A stretch of 64,000 bases of DNA from Persicitalea sp964500445 (GCA_964500445.1 CAZCOG010000002.1:62001-126000); one strand, 5' to 3'. Counted from the first letter of the stretch, positions 9,026 through 18,754 are shown. The notes: generated from the letters alone by a model not told the origin. A program made the numbers and translations.

Positions 9026-9718
9026 ATGAGAAAAAGATCAGAAAGAAATACGACCATTTTTCTTCTTTTAGTGGGAGCGCTGGCATTGGGAGGAGGCATC
9101 TATCTTCTGATAGGAAAACTCGAATTTCTGAAAAACTCTACGGTAGTCGATGGCGTGGTCAGTGATCTGGAATCCAGGTCATCAAAAAACGGCACAACCT
9201 ACCGCCCGGTTGTCACCTACCGGGATGCCGACAACCAGGAGCAAACCTTCGTTTCTGAAATAGGATCATCCCCGGCTTCCTACGAGATCGGTGAATCCGT
9301 AAAAGTACGTTACGAACTCGGAAAGCCTTCGACGGCCGTTATTGCCGCATTTTGGGAACTATGGGGTATTATTACGGTAGCGGCGGGGCTTGGTCTCATT
9401 TTTCTGGCCATCGGAATCAGCACAATCGTTGCCGCCATACGCCTTAACCGATTGCGGGCAGAACTACCCAAGACGGGCCGTATGATCGAACTGCCGGGTC
9501 GAACCGAAAAGGTTCAATCCAAATCGAAAACGGAATTTTTTATCCGATCGGAATGGCACAATACCGAGGACGGCAAAATCTACCTTTTCGACAGCGAAAA
9601 ATTCTATTTCGACCCCACTCCCTTTCTTACCAATCGCCTCGTGCAGGTCTGGATCGATCCCCAAAGCCCGAAAAAAAGGTACTACGTGGATGTTTCGTTT
9701 TTGCCTGCGGAGGCGTGA
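9026..9718 (+). CDS. DUF3592 membrane protein
   Basis: A 230-residue protein with two hydrophobic helices (about 10-28 and 110-136) flanking an extracytoplasmic beta domain. The segment VDGVVSDLESRSSKNGTTY, followed by RPVVTY and later ESVKVRYELGKPSTAVI, is the DUF3592 signature. After the second helix comes a cytoplasmic region of about 90 residues ending QVWIDPQSPKKRYYVDVSFL. Role unknown. It is monocistronic; the 194-nt upstream gap holds closely spaced GTACTT words but no clean -33/-7 pair. Confidence 0.75.
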   Translation: MRKRSERNTTIFLLLVGALALGGGIYLLIGKLEFLKNSTVVDGVVSDLESRSSKNGTTYRPVVTYRDADNQEQTFVSEIGSSPASYEIGESVKVRYELGKPSTAVIAAFWELWGIITVAAGLGLIFLAIGISTIVAAIRLNRLRAELPKTGRMIELPGRTEKVQSKSKTEFFIRSEWHNTEDGKIYLFDSEKFYFDPTPFLTNRLVQVWIDPQSPKKRYYVDVSFLPAEA

Positions 9719-10024
9719 AGCCCTTCGCAACTTGAAGTATGCGCGGCGATTTTATCTTCTTTACAGCCCTCAAATTCGGCAACAGCCTGTTGACGAATTC
9801 AGACAGCAGCCTGTTTTTCAAACTCCATGGTGGCATAAATCGGATGCATACGAAAGATGCTCAGTACAGCCCCGACTTGGCGACTCACTCACTGTCGTCC
9901 ACCACCCGCTAACTACCCAAGAAATACCAGCCGGGAAGAAAGTAAATTTATCATCATCAGAAACGAATGGTACTTGGTCACACTTTCAGGCAGGCTAGTC
10001 CTGACCAAAACAACTCTCCCCATA
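9719..10024. other. 306-nt gap without a credible gene
   Basis: Frames that cross this stretch have no family resemblance, and one of them merely extends the M4 protease frame upstream without a credible start. I see no clear promoter box, hairpin terminator or repeat here. Confidence 0.5.
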
Positions 10025-12874
10025 ATGAGCCGGATAAGTATACTCTTTTTTCTTCTCTGCTTGCTGCTAAATACGCAGGCCTCGCTGGCGCAGATAAAAG
10101 TAAACCGCAATCCTCCCACGCAACAAAAAGCACCGGCGCGGGAAGATAATGAGCCGGATTTTCAAGACGCTATGAATCCGGAGGCGCTGATCAAACAACT
10201 GGATCAGCAATTGGATCTCCTAAAAAAACAGGGAATGGCTACGCCGGAAATGATTCGGGAGATCGAGAAAGCCAAGGAAGAAATCCGCAAGGAGTTGGGT
10301 AGTTCTTCCGACACATCGGAACCTGCCGCCCAGGTACCTGAGCCCGCGAAGCAACCGAACCAACCCGGTGCACAGACAGCGCTGACCGAACAGGAGGTTG
10401 CCTACGATCTTCAGCCCAATCCCTCCTCCGAAGTACCGCTTTTCATGCGATTTTATCAGGAATCCGCTATGAATCCTGCTAAATTTCAGGCATGGATGGC
10501 TCAGCGTTACGAAGTTAACCTCCACTTAATAGACAGTTTGCAGCAGGAGGAGGGACTTTCTTATGTTCATTTTGAGCAAGTAGTAGACGGGTTTCCGGTG
10601 GAAGGTACTCGGTTTACCTTTACGCCGCACTCTCAGACCGGGGCTTTTGCGACGGGGATGGCCTATGCCCCTTTTAACAGAAAAAATGCAAGTACCCTGA
10701 CGCGCGAAGAAGCGTTTCAAAAAGTAAAAAATCTGTATCCTGGTCAATCGCTACGGTTGAGCCCTCAGGAAACAACTGATGACTTCGCGGCCCCGATACC
10801 CTTGGCTACCTGCCGTGACCTGGGCCGGGTCTGGGTGAGCAAAATATCCGAAAATCCAAGGCGCGAATTTTGGCTTTGCTACCGATTCTACGTACCCAAT
10901 ACCGATGAGAAAGTATATATCGATGCTCAAACCGGTGAGGTACTTCGGCGGGAACGAACGATGCTGGAATGCCTGGCCCCTGTACCTGGCTCGGAACCCG
11001 GCGTCGGCGTGGCTGTCCGGGCCAACACGCTGTTTTATGGGCCTCAGACGCTAATGGTACTGAAAAAGGATACAGCTTACCTCCTGGCGGACCCCGACAA
11101 ACCGCGCGTTGCCGTTTTCTTTAAAGACCCTGTAGAAGAAAACTGGCGAGCCTACTGGGATAAAACCAATACTTGGAACGATGCAGCCACCCGCGCCTCC
11201 GGCGCGCTGGATGTACACTGGGGTTACCGGCAAACCGCCAACTACTACCAGTCGCGGTTCCATTGGGCGGGGGTGAATAATAAGGCCGATGATATTCATG
11301 TCATGTACGAGCCCGAGTACCCTGGCGCAGCGTACCTGCCTTCCGACAACAGGTTTCAGTGGGGACGGATCAGTCCGGCTACGCTAGACGAGATGGCTAG
11401 CTCGCAGGGTTGGCTGGCCGGTGGGCGTGCTGGTTGGATCAAGGGTGCTCTTGGGAGCGACAAGCCCTTCGCTTCGCTGGATGTGTGCGCCCACGAGTTT
11501 ACCCACGCAGTAGTAGAGAATAGAATGGGCGGGCTACAGCGCTCCGGGCTGCCCGGAGCGCTCAACGAGGCACTGGCGGATGTGATGGCCGCCGCGGTGG
11601 AGGCTGCTGTGGACCCGATGGGTTCCAATCCCTGGCTGATTGGCGAAAAAATATTTATAGGTACTGGCGTTCGTAACCTGGCTACCCCCAAAAGTAGCAG
11701 TACCCGCACCCAGCCCGATACCTTTGAAGGAAAGTTCTGGGTTGAGAATGCCCCGGATTGCAACAGTGAGAATGACCGTTGCGGTATTCACATCAATTCG
11801 GGAGTAGTGGCCCGCTGGTTCTATCTGCTTTGCAATGGCGGGATGGGAACCAATGATTTTGACGAAAAGTACTCTCTGAAAGCGGGCGAGCAGATGACCA
11901 TTGAAGAGGCCGCCCAACTGGTATTTCATACCATTCCGCTGCTGCATCCGGCATCGGATTTCGAACACTTTTCGGACCTGACGATCGAGGTAGCCAAAAA
12001 TCTGTTCGGAGAATGTTCCCAAAAGGCCCGCACGGTAGCGTACGCGTGGTACGCCGTCGGGGTGCGTGAAGATCCGCCCGCCCGCTGCGGTGACTGGACT
12101 TTTGACATGGTCATCACGGCCGATGGGGAAGCTACCACCATTCACTACTACTTTAAAGATGACCGGATGGTGATAGTACCTCAGGCGGACGATAATCCCG
12201 GCAAGATGTTCAGCTCCCGAAAAAGTTCACTTATGACGGTAGTTTCCCGCAACGACGATGGGAGTATCGAGAACCACACCGTGCCCAAAAACATTATGAA
12301 ATACAGTATGGAAAAGTTTGATGAGGCCCTACCGGCGGTCAGTAAAGAAATAGAACAAAGTATAAAGGACGATCGCCGGGCCATTGCGACGGAAACGGAT
12401 CCCGCCGAGCGCGCCCGTAAGCAGCGGGAGCTGGAGCAGAAAATAGCACTGTGGGACAAAATGCAACATCAGGATTTACCTGCCATGCGGCAGACGATGG
12501 AAAACGCCTCTAACATTCCGGTCATGACCGAGTCGCAGTTCTATGGGGCAAACAGTACCAAATCCCGGCGCAAAGCCAAGCGGGAATTCGACAAAAAGTA
12601 TAAGAAAGGGACGGGAGAATTGGAGGGATATGAAGCGAAGCATTTTGCGTTTGACGGCCACGAGTGGTGGTCTACCTACGAAATTCCGTTGCACCTCTCC
12701 GACCTGATTTTTACGCTGCCCACTTCTTTTCAAAAAAACATGGGACCGGCTGTCGATCATTTCATGCGCGGCTTTCCGCTCCGTCTGGGAAAGGAAGCCA
12801 AGATCACCAACATCAGGAACAAAGCACCGGACAATTTCGAACAATTGTACTCTACGAGTCCGGTATTTCGGTGA
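10025..12874 (+). CDS. Secreted thermolysin-like M4 metalloprotease with extra C-terminal domain
   Basis: A 949-residue exported protein. I chose the ATG at 10025 because it begins a signal peptide (SRISILFFLLCLL...ASLAQ); the frame is open upstream to 9857 but that extension looks non-coding. A Gln/Pro-rich linker is followed by an FTP/PepSY-type propeptide (about 130-300). The M4 domain has zinc ligands His490 and His494 (HEFTH), Glu515 (NEALAD) and the CGIHINSG motif with the thermolysin-type His. The last 250 residues (from GDWTFDMVITADGEATTIHY) resemble DUF4412-like Bacteroidota lipoprotein domains and are not part of the peptidase. It likely digests protein outside the inner membrane. 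Confidence 0.88.
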   Translation: MSRISILFFLLCLLLNTQASLAQIKVNRNPPTQQKAPAREDNEPDFQDAMNPEALIKQLDQQLDLLKKQGMATPEMIREIEKAKEEIRKELGSSSDTSEPAAQVPEPAKQPNQPGAQTALTEQEVAYDLQPNPSSEVPLFMRFYQESAMNPAKFQAWMAQRYEVNLHLIDSLQQEEGLSYVHFEQVVDGFPVEGTRFTFTPHSQTGAFATGMAYAPFNRKNASTLTREEAFQKVKNLYPGQSLRLSPQETTDDFAAPIPLATCRDLGRVWVSKISENPRREFWLCYRFYVPNTDEKVYIDAQTGEVLRRERTMLECLAPVPGSEPGVGVAVRANTLFYGPQTLMVLKKDTAYLLADPDKPRVAVFFKDPVEENWRAYWDKTNTWNDAATRASGALDVHWGYRQTANYYQSRFHWAGVNNKADDIHVMYEPEYPGAAYLPSDNRFQWGRISPATLDEMASSQGWLAGGRAGWIKGALGSDKPFASLDVCAHEFTHAVVENRMGGLQRSGLPGALNEALADVMAAAVEAAVDPMGSNPWLIGEKIFIGTGVRNLATPKSSSTRTQPDTFEGKFWVENAPDCNSENDRCGIHINSGVVARWFYLLCNGGMGTNDFDEKYSLKAGEQMTIEEAAQLVFHTIPLLHPASDFEHFSDLTIEVAKNLFGECSQKARTVAYAWYAVGVREDPPARCGDWTFDMVITADGEATTIHYYFKDDRMVIVPQADDNPGKMFSSRKSSLMTVVSRNDDGSIENHTVPKNIMKYSMEKFDEALPAVSKEIEQSIKDDRRAIATETDPAERARKQRELEQKIALWDKMQHQDLPAMRQTMENASNIPVMTESQFYGANSTKSRRKAKREFDKKYKKGTGELEGYEAKHFAFDGHEWWSTYEIPLHLSDLIFTLPTSFQKNMGPAVDHFMRGFPLRLGKEAKITNIRNKAPDNFEQLYSTSPVFR

Positions 12875-12953
12875 GGAACAGAGGATACTGTAAGAACGTC
12901 AGAAAATAGTGCTATTTTTAGTCATTCGTCCGCACTACTTCTGAACCTCTCGT

Positions 12954-13517
12954 ATGATCAGAAAGGTACTTCTTTCCATTGCGTCAGCCTTCCTGGCCCT
13001 GCAATCGTATAAGATTTTATTGGTTATTCCTGCCTTGGAAACGGATTCTTGGGGACTACTGCTGTTTATTGCCTGGATCATCAATCTACTCATTACGGGA
13101 ATATTCGCGTTTCTGGTTTTTGCGCATCCCGCCCAGAAACTACTTCCGTCTTCCTACTACACCATTCGCCATCCCATCCGGCTGAAAAAGTTTTACGATT
13201 TACTACAGGTCGATCTATTCAGAAAAGTACTTTTGGCTACACTATGGAAAAGCCAGGAGCAACGAAAAAAGTACTTCAACGGTCAGCGAAACGGGATCGC
13301 CACGCTGGAAGAGCAAAGTATGAAATCGGAGTTTGGACACGTGGTACCCTTCGTCATCCTGTGCCTGCTAAGTACTTATCTGCTGCTGATCGGGAAAACC
13401 CGATTAGGTACTTTGACGCTCCTCATCAATATCATCGGGAATTTATACCCGGTGCTTCTGCAACGCTACCACCGAATGCGGATTCTGGCTATAAGTAAAA
13501 TGAAAAATGAATACTGA
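12954..13517 (+). CDS. Membrane protein resembling CrtO-type carotenoid acyltransferase
   Basis: A 187-residue integral membrane protein with four hydrophobic helices (about 5-23, 33-60, 121-140 and 146-167). The C-terminal part, EFGHVV followed by NIIGNLYPVLLQRYHRMRI, recalls the glycosyl-4,4'-diaponeurosporenoate acyltransferase (CrtO) family, which ends in a membrane helix plus a YPxxxQRYxR motif. That family acylates glycosylated carotenoids, and a lycopene cyclase gene lies in this window (28.8 kb), but the two are not linked. The assignment rests on one motif region and is tentative. Confidence 0.4.
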   Translation: MIRKVLLSIASAFLALQSYKILLVIPALETDSWGLLLFIAWIINLLITGIFAFLVFAHPAQKLLPSSYYTIRHPIRLKKFYDLLQVDLFRKVLLATLWKSQEQRKKYFNGQRNGIATLEEQSMKSEFGHVVPFVILCLLSTYLLLIGKTRLGTLTLLINIIGNLYPVLLQRYHRMRILAISKMKNEY

Positions 13518-13634
13518 GCTCCAGCATGCGGCGAGGAATATGTGGATGGAGGAACGACTTCACATTCGCAGACCTGCTGATAAGCCACCAGTTGTAAGCT
13601 GGCGGCAGCGGGGTGAGGTAATTGACCGGCTCGT

Positions 13635-14489
13635 TCAGATTTGCCTTCGTTTTATTTTGTCCAGTGTGGCCCCGCTGGCAGTTCTCCATTCTGTCCATCC
13701 ATTGGCTGAACTACCCAGCACCACTCCGGCGGCCGTGCTGGGAGAATTGAAAATGTAATCCTGTTTAAACAGGTACTTGTCGTTAGAGGCTACTATTACT
13801 TGACTCTGGATGAGCTTACTTCTGATGTCAACTACATATCTGTTGCAGGACGGAGTTGCGCGAATGTTTGCTTCCGAGTCGGCGAACACCACGAAGCCGT
13901 CGTCAACCAAACTGCCTTCGGCTCGTATACTCCTGCGATTGATTGCAAAGGTTTCTTCCGGTGGGGTAGTTTCCCGACTTTCCTTGTCGAATACCGGATA
14001 GCCGAGGGTAGAAACCAGAATTTTGATCGTCTCGAAGCTGTCCAGCAGATCGGCCTCCATGGACTCCGTCACAAATGGCTTGGCGGGATTAGCCGAATTT
14101 TTCAGTTCGTATCGATTGACATCAAAGGCTTCTTTTAGCGCCACGTATTCCAGGTACTTCGCGTGGGATTTCGTGAAAGTCCCTATTCTTGAAACGACGA
14201 CAATCGCGTGGCTCCAAAAATCTTTGCCCCGGTTGTGCTGCTTGATTCGATCAAGGCAATCCTCCGCTTCTCCAATATAGGCGACTGGTTTGGCGGCGCT
14301 GCCATCCTCTCCGAATAGGAAGTACACGCCGACGTTCCTGATCTCGCTCCGGGTGGCTATGTAGTCTATCTTATTTTTAGGAACTAGAATGGCCTTTACT
14401 ACCCGGTTGGTGATCTCCGCGATCCGTACGCTTCTCGGCGATCCGTCCGGCAGAAAAATTTGGATGGTCTGCGGTCTCTTTTTTTCCAT
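13635..14489 (-). CDS. GIY-YIG nuclease-domain protein with DUF4357 C-terminus
   Basis: A 284-residue cytoplasmic protein. The GIY-YIG domain occupies about residues 50-135, with Gly54-Val-Tyr56, Tyr71-Ile-Gly73, the Arg of CLDRIKQH and a Glu in KYLEYVAL as the usual active-site set. The C-terminal 70 residues (SPSTAAGVVLGSSANGWTEW) match DUF4357, a frequent partner of this nuclease domain. Such proteins are stand-alone genes of unknown role, suspected to act in DNA repair or defence. It converges on the CrtO-like gene. A strong hairpin (14540-14563) lies 50 nt before its start. Confidence 0.85.
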   Translation of the reverse strand: MEKKRPQTIQIFLPDGSPRSVRIAEITNRVVKAILVPKNKIDYIATRSEIRNVGVYFLFGEDGSAAKPVAYIGEAEDCLDRIKQHNRGKDFWSHAIVVVSRIGTFTKSHAKYLEYVALKEAFDVNRYELKNSANPAKPFVTESMEADLLDSFETIKILVSTLGYPVFDKESRETTPPEETFAINRRSIRAEGSLVDDGFVVFADSEANIRATPSCNRYVVDIRSKLIQSQVIVASNDKYLFKQDYIFNSPSTAAGVVLGSSANGWTEWRTASGATLDKIKRRQI

Positions 14490-14539
14490 TGGTAGTACTT
14501 CAGATACCTGCGTGAACTTGATTGGTTGGTCTCTCAGCA

Positions 14540-14563
14540 GTCGCTCGGATATTTCCGAGTGAC
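14540..14563. repeat. Hairpin upstream of the GIY-YIG gene
   Basis: A ten-base arm GTCGCTCGGA pairs with TCCGAGTGAC around a TATT loop; one pair is G-T. No T-run follows on either strand, so a terminator is unlikely. It could be an operator or RNA stem in the leader of the GIY-YIG gene. Confidence 0.4.
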
Positions 14564-14684
14564 GATTATTCCTCAGCCCTCTAGGCGGTCATTTCCCTAC
14601 CAACCGTCAATACAAATAAAACTAGCTGGAACAGGCACAAGCGCCAACTTTGTCCAAAATTCTGTACACCAGCTGCTTTGGTTA

Positions 14685-15776
14685 TTATTTCCTCCTTTCC
14701 CCCGGCGTAAAGCAAGGCACCACATCCTCGCTAAAATAAGGTTCCTGAGCCACCCAAAACATGTAATCTACTTTCAGGAAGTCCTTGGCAAAAGCGTGCA
14801 GGACCGGTACGAGGTTTTTCCTTTTGGCTACTACTTCGTCGCTTCCGGTGGTACCCACGTAGTTCCCATCCTGAATGGCAATGCCGATAGGTACTTTGTA
14901 ATCAGACTCGTGCATCATCGCCACGGTATGGTTGAGGTTTCCTTTTCGGGTGTACATCAGGTCGGGCCCACCCAGGCCCACCCCAATCTGCTCACCGTAG
15001 GCATAGAGCGCGCGCAGGTACCCCTTGTCGTCGTAGGGCAACCATTCGTCGGGCATGAAATTGGCGTATTGCATGGTTGTGGATTTGGGAAAGGCATTTT
15101 TGAGGGATAGCATATTTGTCTTCAACCCTTGCACGTAGTTCTCCGGGCTAAAACCAGCGTCGACTTTCGCCGTGACTCCGATGGCCGTTTCCTGCAGGTT
15201 GATCCCTTCAATTTTTCCGTCAAACTCCTGGCCCAAAGCCGTCATCAATAGAGCAAACCGCTTTTGTACCTCGGGATTCCAGCGCTTCGCCACCCATCCC
15301 TCCACCTTTCCGTTGTCGTCGAGCTGAGTCACCGTGCCTCCGTCGTATTCCGCGGCAAGCAGGTAGGTCGGTATTGCTTTGTACTGGGGCGAAAAGGTCG
15401 CGTCCTGAAACTGGATAAATAGTTTTTTGCCGTGGGCTTTGAGGTATTCATAATCTTCCCGGACGATCGTAAAGTCGTATTGGTCCTTCTCCGGCTCCAA
15501 CTCCCGCCACGCGTACATGATCTGGGCTCCCTCAAATCGGGCAATCTTCAAAAAGGAATGATCGCGGACAGCCTGCCTTTCGCGGCCAAAATAGACAAAG
15601 TGCTTTATCGCATCTTTTTCCAACGGACAGGTCGCCCCCAGGTACTGCTTGTAGGCATTCATGTACCGGTTGGCAAGATTGTTCTTCTGTCCGAACGTAT
15701 AGGTAGTCTGGCTCAATACTATCAATGAAGTAAGTGCCAGTAGCTTCATAATCAGAGTACTTTTTCTATTTGTCAT
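14685..15776 (-). CDS. Secreted TIM-barrel glycoside-hydrolase-like protein
   Basis: A 363-residue exported protein. A second ATG at 15749 would give the tidier signal peptide (KLLALTSLIVLSQTTYTFGQ), so either start is possible. The body has TIM-barrel features of clan-A glycosidases: IMYAWRELEPEKDQYDF early (as in GH42-like enzymes), KLFIQFQDATF, then INLQETAIG and FWVAQEPYF, whose Glu residues are candidate acid/base and nucleophile. I cannot name the family or substrate. It is followed at its 5' side by an M24 peptidase gene on the same strand. Confidence 0.5.
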   Translation of the reverse strand: MTNRKSTLIMKLLALTSLIVLSQTTYTFGQKNNLANRYMNAYKQYLGATCPLEKDAIKHFVYFGRERQAVRDHSFLKIARFEGAQIMYAWRELEPEKDQYDFTIVREDYEYLKAHGKKLFIQFQDATFSPQYKAIPTYLLAAEYDGGTVTQLDDNGKVEGWVAKRWNPEVQKRFALLMTALGQEFDGKIEGINLQETAIGVTAKVDAGFSPENYVQGLKTNMLSLKNAFPKSTTMQYANFMPDEWLPYDDKGYLRALYAYGEQIGVGLGGPDLMYTRKGNLNHTVAMMHESDYKVPIGIAIQDGNYVGTTGSDEVVAKRKNLVPVLHAFAKDFLKVDYMFWVAQEPYFSEDVVPCFTPGERRK

Positions 15777-15807
15777 TTGCTTTTCTTGTCAAGCTGGAAT
15801 TTCAAAA

Positions 15808-17163
15808 TTACCGCACGTACTCAATCTTCCGCGGAATAGTATAAATCTCCGTTTCCCTCCCGTCTATGTAGCGGAAACCGTTTTTATCAAAGTACCCATC
15901 TTCTTCCAGCATGATACGGATGGTTTTGTTCCATTCGTCGATTTTCACGGCGGCGTTCAGCTCGATGGAGTAGGCCGTGTTGGGAAAGAGCGGGTAGTCG
16001 CCGGGGCCTTTCACGCCGCCCTGCGCGTCCCACATCCCGATGGTAGGACCGGCCGCGTGGCCGTGCACGCCGATGGGGTGCGTATAAATGCTGCCGTTGA
16101 TACCTTCTTTTTCGGATTGCGCCAGGGCATCGAGCAGAATCTGATTGCCGGATTTGCCCGCCGTAAACTGCTCTGTCAGGATTTCCTGCAAGCGGTTGCC
16201 TTGCCGGAAGGCTTTTTTGAGGTAGTCGGGCACCTCCGTTTCGCCGGGCTTCAGGACGTAGGCGATTTGCTGCTGGTCGGTATTGAGGCGCAGGTAAGTG
16301 ATACCAAAATCGGTGTGGATTAAGTCGCCGGGCATAATGACTTGTTGGCCGGGCCGTTTAGAAAAAGTACGAAGGTGGTCAAAATTGGTGGCATCGGCGC
16401 GTTGGATGTCCACCGTCGGATGAAACCACGTATCGAGCCCCAGATCAGTCACGCGCTGCCGCAGGTACCACACCACATCGTCGGTAGTCGTCACGCCCGG
16501 CTGAATCACTTTTTCCGAAAAAGCCTCCTGAATGATCTGGTGCGAAATGCGGCAGATCATGGGGTAAATCACCATTTCCTTTTCGGTGCGGGTTTCGAGC
16601 CAGGCCACGGCGAGGCGGTCGGCGGAAGTCACCCGCGCCTGAAATTGTTTGGGTAGTTTGTTCATGAACTCCTGCTGCTCGGTGTAGGTGAGTCCGTCGG
16701 CGTGGGCGTAGTTTTTGGAGTAGTTGAGCGCAATTTGCTTCGGATTTTTTTGCTGAATCACCTTCACCAGCGCGTCCCACTGATCGGGATTGGAGCTGAT
16801 GTCCCACTCGCCTTTCAGCAAAGTACCTACGTCGTAGCGGGCAATGGCCAGCTTGTCGAGCGGCTTGCCTTCACCCGGATCAAAGAAAACCATGATCGTC
16901 CGCCGCCGCGCCGACAGCCAGGTACTGGGCAGCATGGTTTTCATGACGGGGTCTTCGTTGTACTCACGCGAAATAATCACCCACATATCCACGCCCTCGC
17001 GGCGCATGAGCTGTGGCAGCAAGTTTTCGAAGCGGTCTTCCAGAATGGCATCTACGGTTTCGGCGCGTTCACGCTCGTTCAGGATGGTGGGGATGGTTTG
17101 GGAAAAGGAGGGAAGGGTGGCGAAGAGCAGGACGACCAGCGTAAGCGGTAAATTTTTCAGCAT
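15808..17163 (-). CDS. Secreted M24-family Xaa-Pro-type aminopeptidase
   Basis: A 451-residue protein. The frame is open to 17316, but the ATG at 17163 begins a signal peptide (LKNLPLTLVVLLFATLPSFSQ) and was chosen. The N-terminal creatinase-like domain (about 25-210) precedes the pita-bread domain. All five M24 metal ligands are visible: Asp in HTDFGITYL, Asp in NTDQQQ, His in VHGHAAGP, Glu in YSIELNAA and Glu in EEDGYF. Expected activity: removal of N-terminal residues before proline, in the periplasm. Its start is only 31 nt from the start of the divergent amidohydrolase frame. Confidence 0.87.
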   Translation of the reverse strand: MLKNLPLTLVVLLFATLPSFSQTIPTILNERERAETVDAILEDRFENLLPQLMRREGVDMWVIISREYNEDPVMKTMLPSTWLSARRRTIMVFFDPGEGKPLDKLAIARYDVGTLLKGEWDISSNPDQWDALVKVIQQKNPKQIALNYSKNYAHADGLTYTEQQEFMNKLPKQFQARVTSADRLAVAWLETRTEKEMVIYPMICRISHQIIQEAFSEKVIQPGVTTTDDVVWYLRQRVTDLGLDTWFHPTVDIQRADATNFDHLRTFSKRPGQQVIMPGDLIHTDFGITYLRLNTDQQQIAYVLKPGETEVPDYLKKAFRQGNRLQEILTEQFTAGKSGNQILLDALAQSEKEGINGSIYTHPIGVHGHAAGPTIGMWDAQGGVKGPGDYPLFPNTAYSIELNAAVKIDEWNKTIRIMLEEDGYFDKNGFRYIDGRETEIYTIPRKIEYVR

Positions 17164-17194
17164 AGGAAATTCGTTTAAATTTGGGAGGTAGTAG

Positions 17195-18700
17195 ATGATA
17201 GGAAATCTAAAAATAGGGTTGAAAAACGTAGCATTCAAATATTTAAAAAGACAGTACTTGTCGCCGGAACGTATCAGAACTTTTATATTTTTTGTCGGCG
17301 CTATGTTGGTAGCCAACCTTTCGCTGGCGCAGAATTCAAAACTCCGCTATGATGTGGTGGTTCACTCGGTCAATATTGTCAATACTTATTCTGGCAAAGT
17401 GACCGAAAGCCAGAGCATTGCGATCCGGGGCGATTCCATTGTGGCCATCGCCGATAGCAAGTCTGCCGGAAAATGGAAGGCAAAAAAACACCTGCGGGCG
17501 GCAGGTAAATACGTCATTCCAGGTTTGTGGGACATGCACGTGCACTTTGGCGGCGGCGATACTCTGATTGACGAGAATAAAAATCTGCTTCCGCTCTTTA
17601 TCGCCAATGGCATAACGACCGTACGCGATTGCGCCGCCGATCTGAGTCCGCAGGTACTGGCCTGGCGGCGGGAAATTAGAGAGGGTACCTTGGTAGGCCC
17701 CACTATTTTTACTTCCGGACCCAAGATTGAAGGCAAGAACTCGATATGGCCGGGCGACCAGGAAATTGATAACGAAACAGAGCTGGCGCAGGCGCTGGAT
17801 TCGCTGGACAAGTTAGACGTTGATTTTGTGAAAATTACCGACAGCGCCCTTAGCCCCGAATTATTTCTGAAAAGCGTAGCGGCGGCACACGCGCGGGGCT
17901 ACAAAGTGTCCGGTCATATTCCATTCGTCGTCAAGCTGGAAACCCTCTCCGAAGCGGGCCTGAGTACGGTAGAGCACATGTCGTACATGCTCAAAGCGGG
18001 TGCTCCCCGCGAAGATGAAATTCTGACGAAGGTAGCCTCCGGGGAATTGAAAACGGGTGATGTACAGAAAGAATTGATCGAAACGTTTGATCCTGAGCGC
18101 GCGGCGCGCGTGTACGCCAGGCTGAAAACGAATGGTACAGCCATAGTACCTACCCTGATCGGAACCAAGATCATCTCCTATCTCGATGAAGACAACCATC
18201 AGCACGATCAGGAGCTGAAGTACCTGGGCAAAGGACTCATTGGAACCTACTCCTGGCGGGTAAACCGGGCTAATCAGGCCAATCAGGACCAGATTGATTT
18301 TCGCAAAGAGTCGTATCAGAAGCTGGTTTCGCTGCTTCCGGTAATCAAAAAATCGGGCATGGATATCATCGCCGGTACGGATGCGGGCTTTCTCAATTCG
18401 TTTATTTACCTCGGATTTGCCCTGCATAAGGAATTGCAGATTTTTGTGCAGGGAGGACTTACGCCGCTGGAAGCCTTACAAACTTCCGTCATCAACGGCC
18501 CCAAGTACTTTGGCTTACTCGACCAATACGGTACCGTGGAGGTCGGAAAAAAAGCCGATCTGTTGTTTCTGAACGCCAGTCCGGTCGGGGCGATTGAGGC
18601 CACCGAAGATCGGTTTGCCCTGATTCGGGCAGGAAAGGTATATACCCGTAAAGACCTGGACAGGCTGCTGACGGAAGTCGAAAAAATCTATAAAAAGTAG
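17195..18700 (+). CDS. Secreted metal-dependent amidohydrolase (prolidase-like)
   Basis: A 501-residue amidohydrolase-superfamily protein. Metal-site motifs appear in order: DMHVH, a carboxylatable Lys in DFVKITDS, His in VSGHIP, His in STVEHMS and Asp in IAGTDAG. A hydrophobic export segment (TFIFFVGAMLVANLSLAQ) sits at residues 29-46, unusually far from the ATG at 17195. The true start may therefore be a TTG at 17261 or the ATG at 17303, which would also leave more room for the divergent promoters. Substrates in this group are dipeptides, N-acyl amino acids or imidazolone compounds; none can be chosen here. The next gene follows closely. Confidence 0.85.
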   Translation: MIGNLKIGLKNVAFKYLKRQYLSPERIRTFIFFVGAMLVANLSLAQNSKLRYDVVVHSVNIVNTYSGKVTESQSIAIRGDSIVAIADSKSAGKWKAKKHLRAAGKYVIPGLWDMHVHFGGGDTLIDENKNLLPLFIANGITTVRDCAADLSPQVLAWRREIREGTLVGPTIFTSGPKIEGKNSIWPGDQEIDNETELAQALDSLDKLDVDFVKITDSALSPELFLKSVAAAHARGYKVSGHIPFVVKLETLSEAGLSTVEHMSYMLKAGAPREDEILTKVASGELKTGDVQKELIETFDPERAARVYARLKTNGTAIVPTLIGTKIISYLDEDNHQHDQELKYLGKGLIGTYSWRVNRANQANQDQIDFRKESYQKLVSLLPVIKKSGMDIIAGTDAGFLNSFIYLGFALHKELQIFVQGGLTPLEALQTSVINGPKYFGLLDQYGTVEVGKKADLLFLNASPVGAIEATEDRFALIRAGKVYTRKDLDRLLTEVEKIYKK

Positions 18701-18754
18701 GAAGGCGTGATGCTGATTACTAGTAAACCTGGCGCGAAGCCTTCTTTTCCAGGA

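Noticed and set aside
9857..10024. Upstream extension of the M4 protease frame
   Set aside because: The signal peptide starts at 10025 and the extension has no export or domain features.
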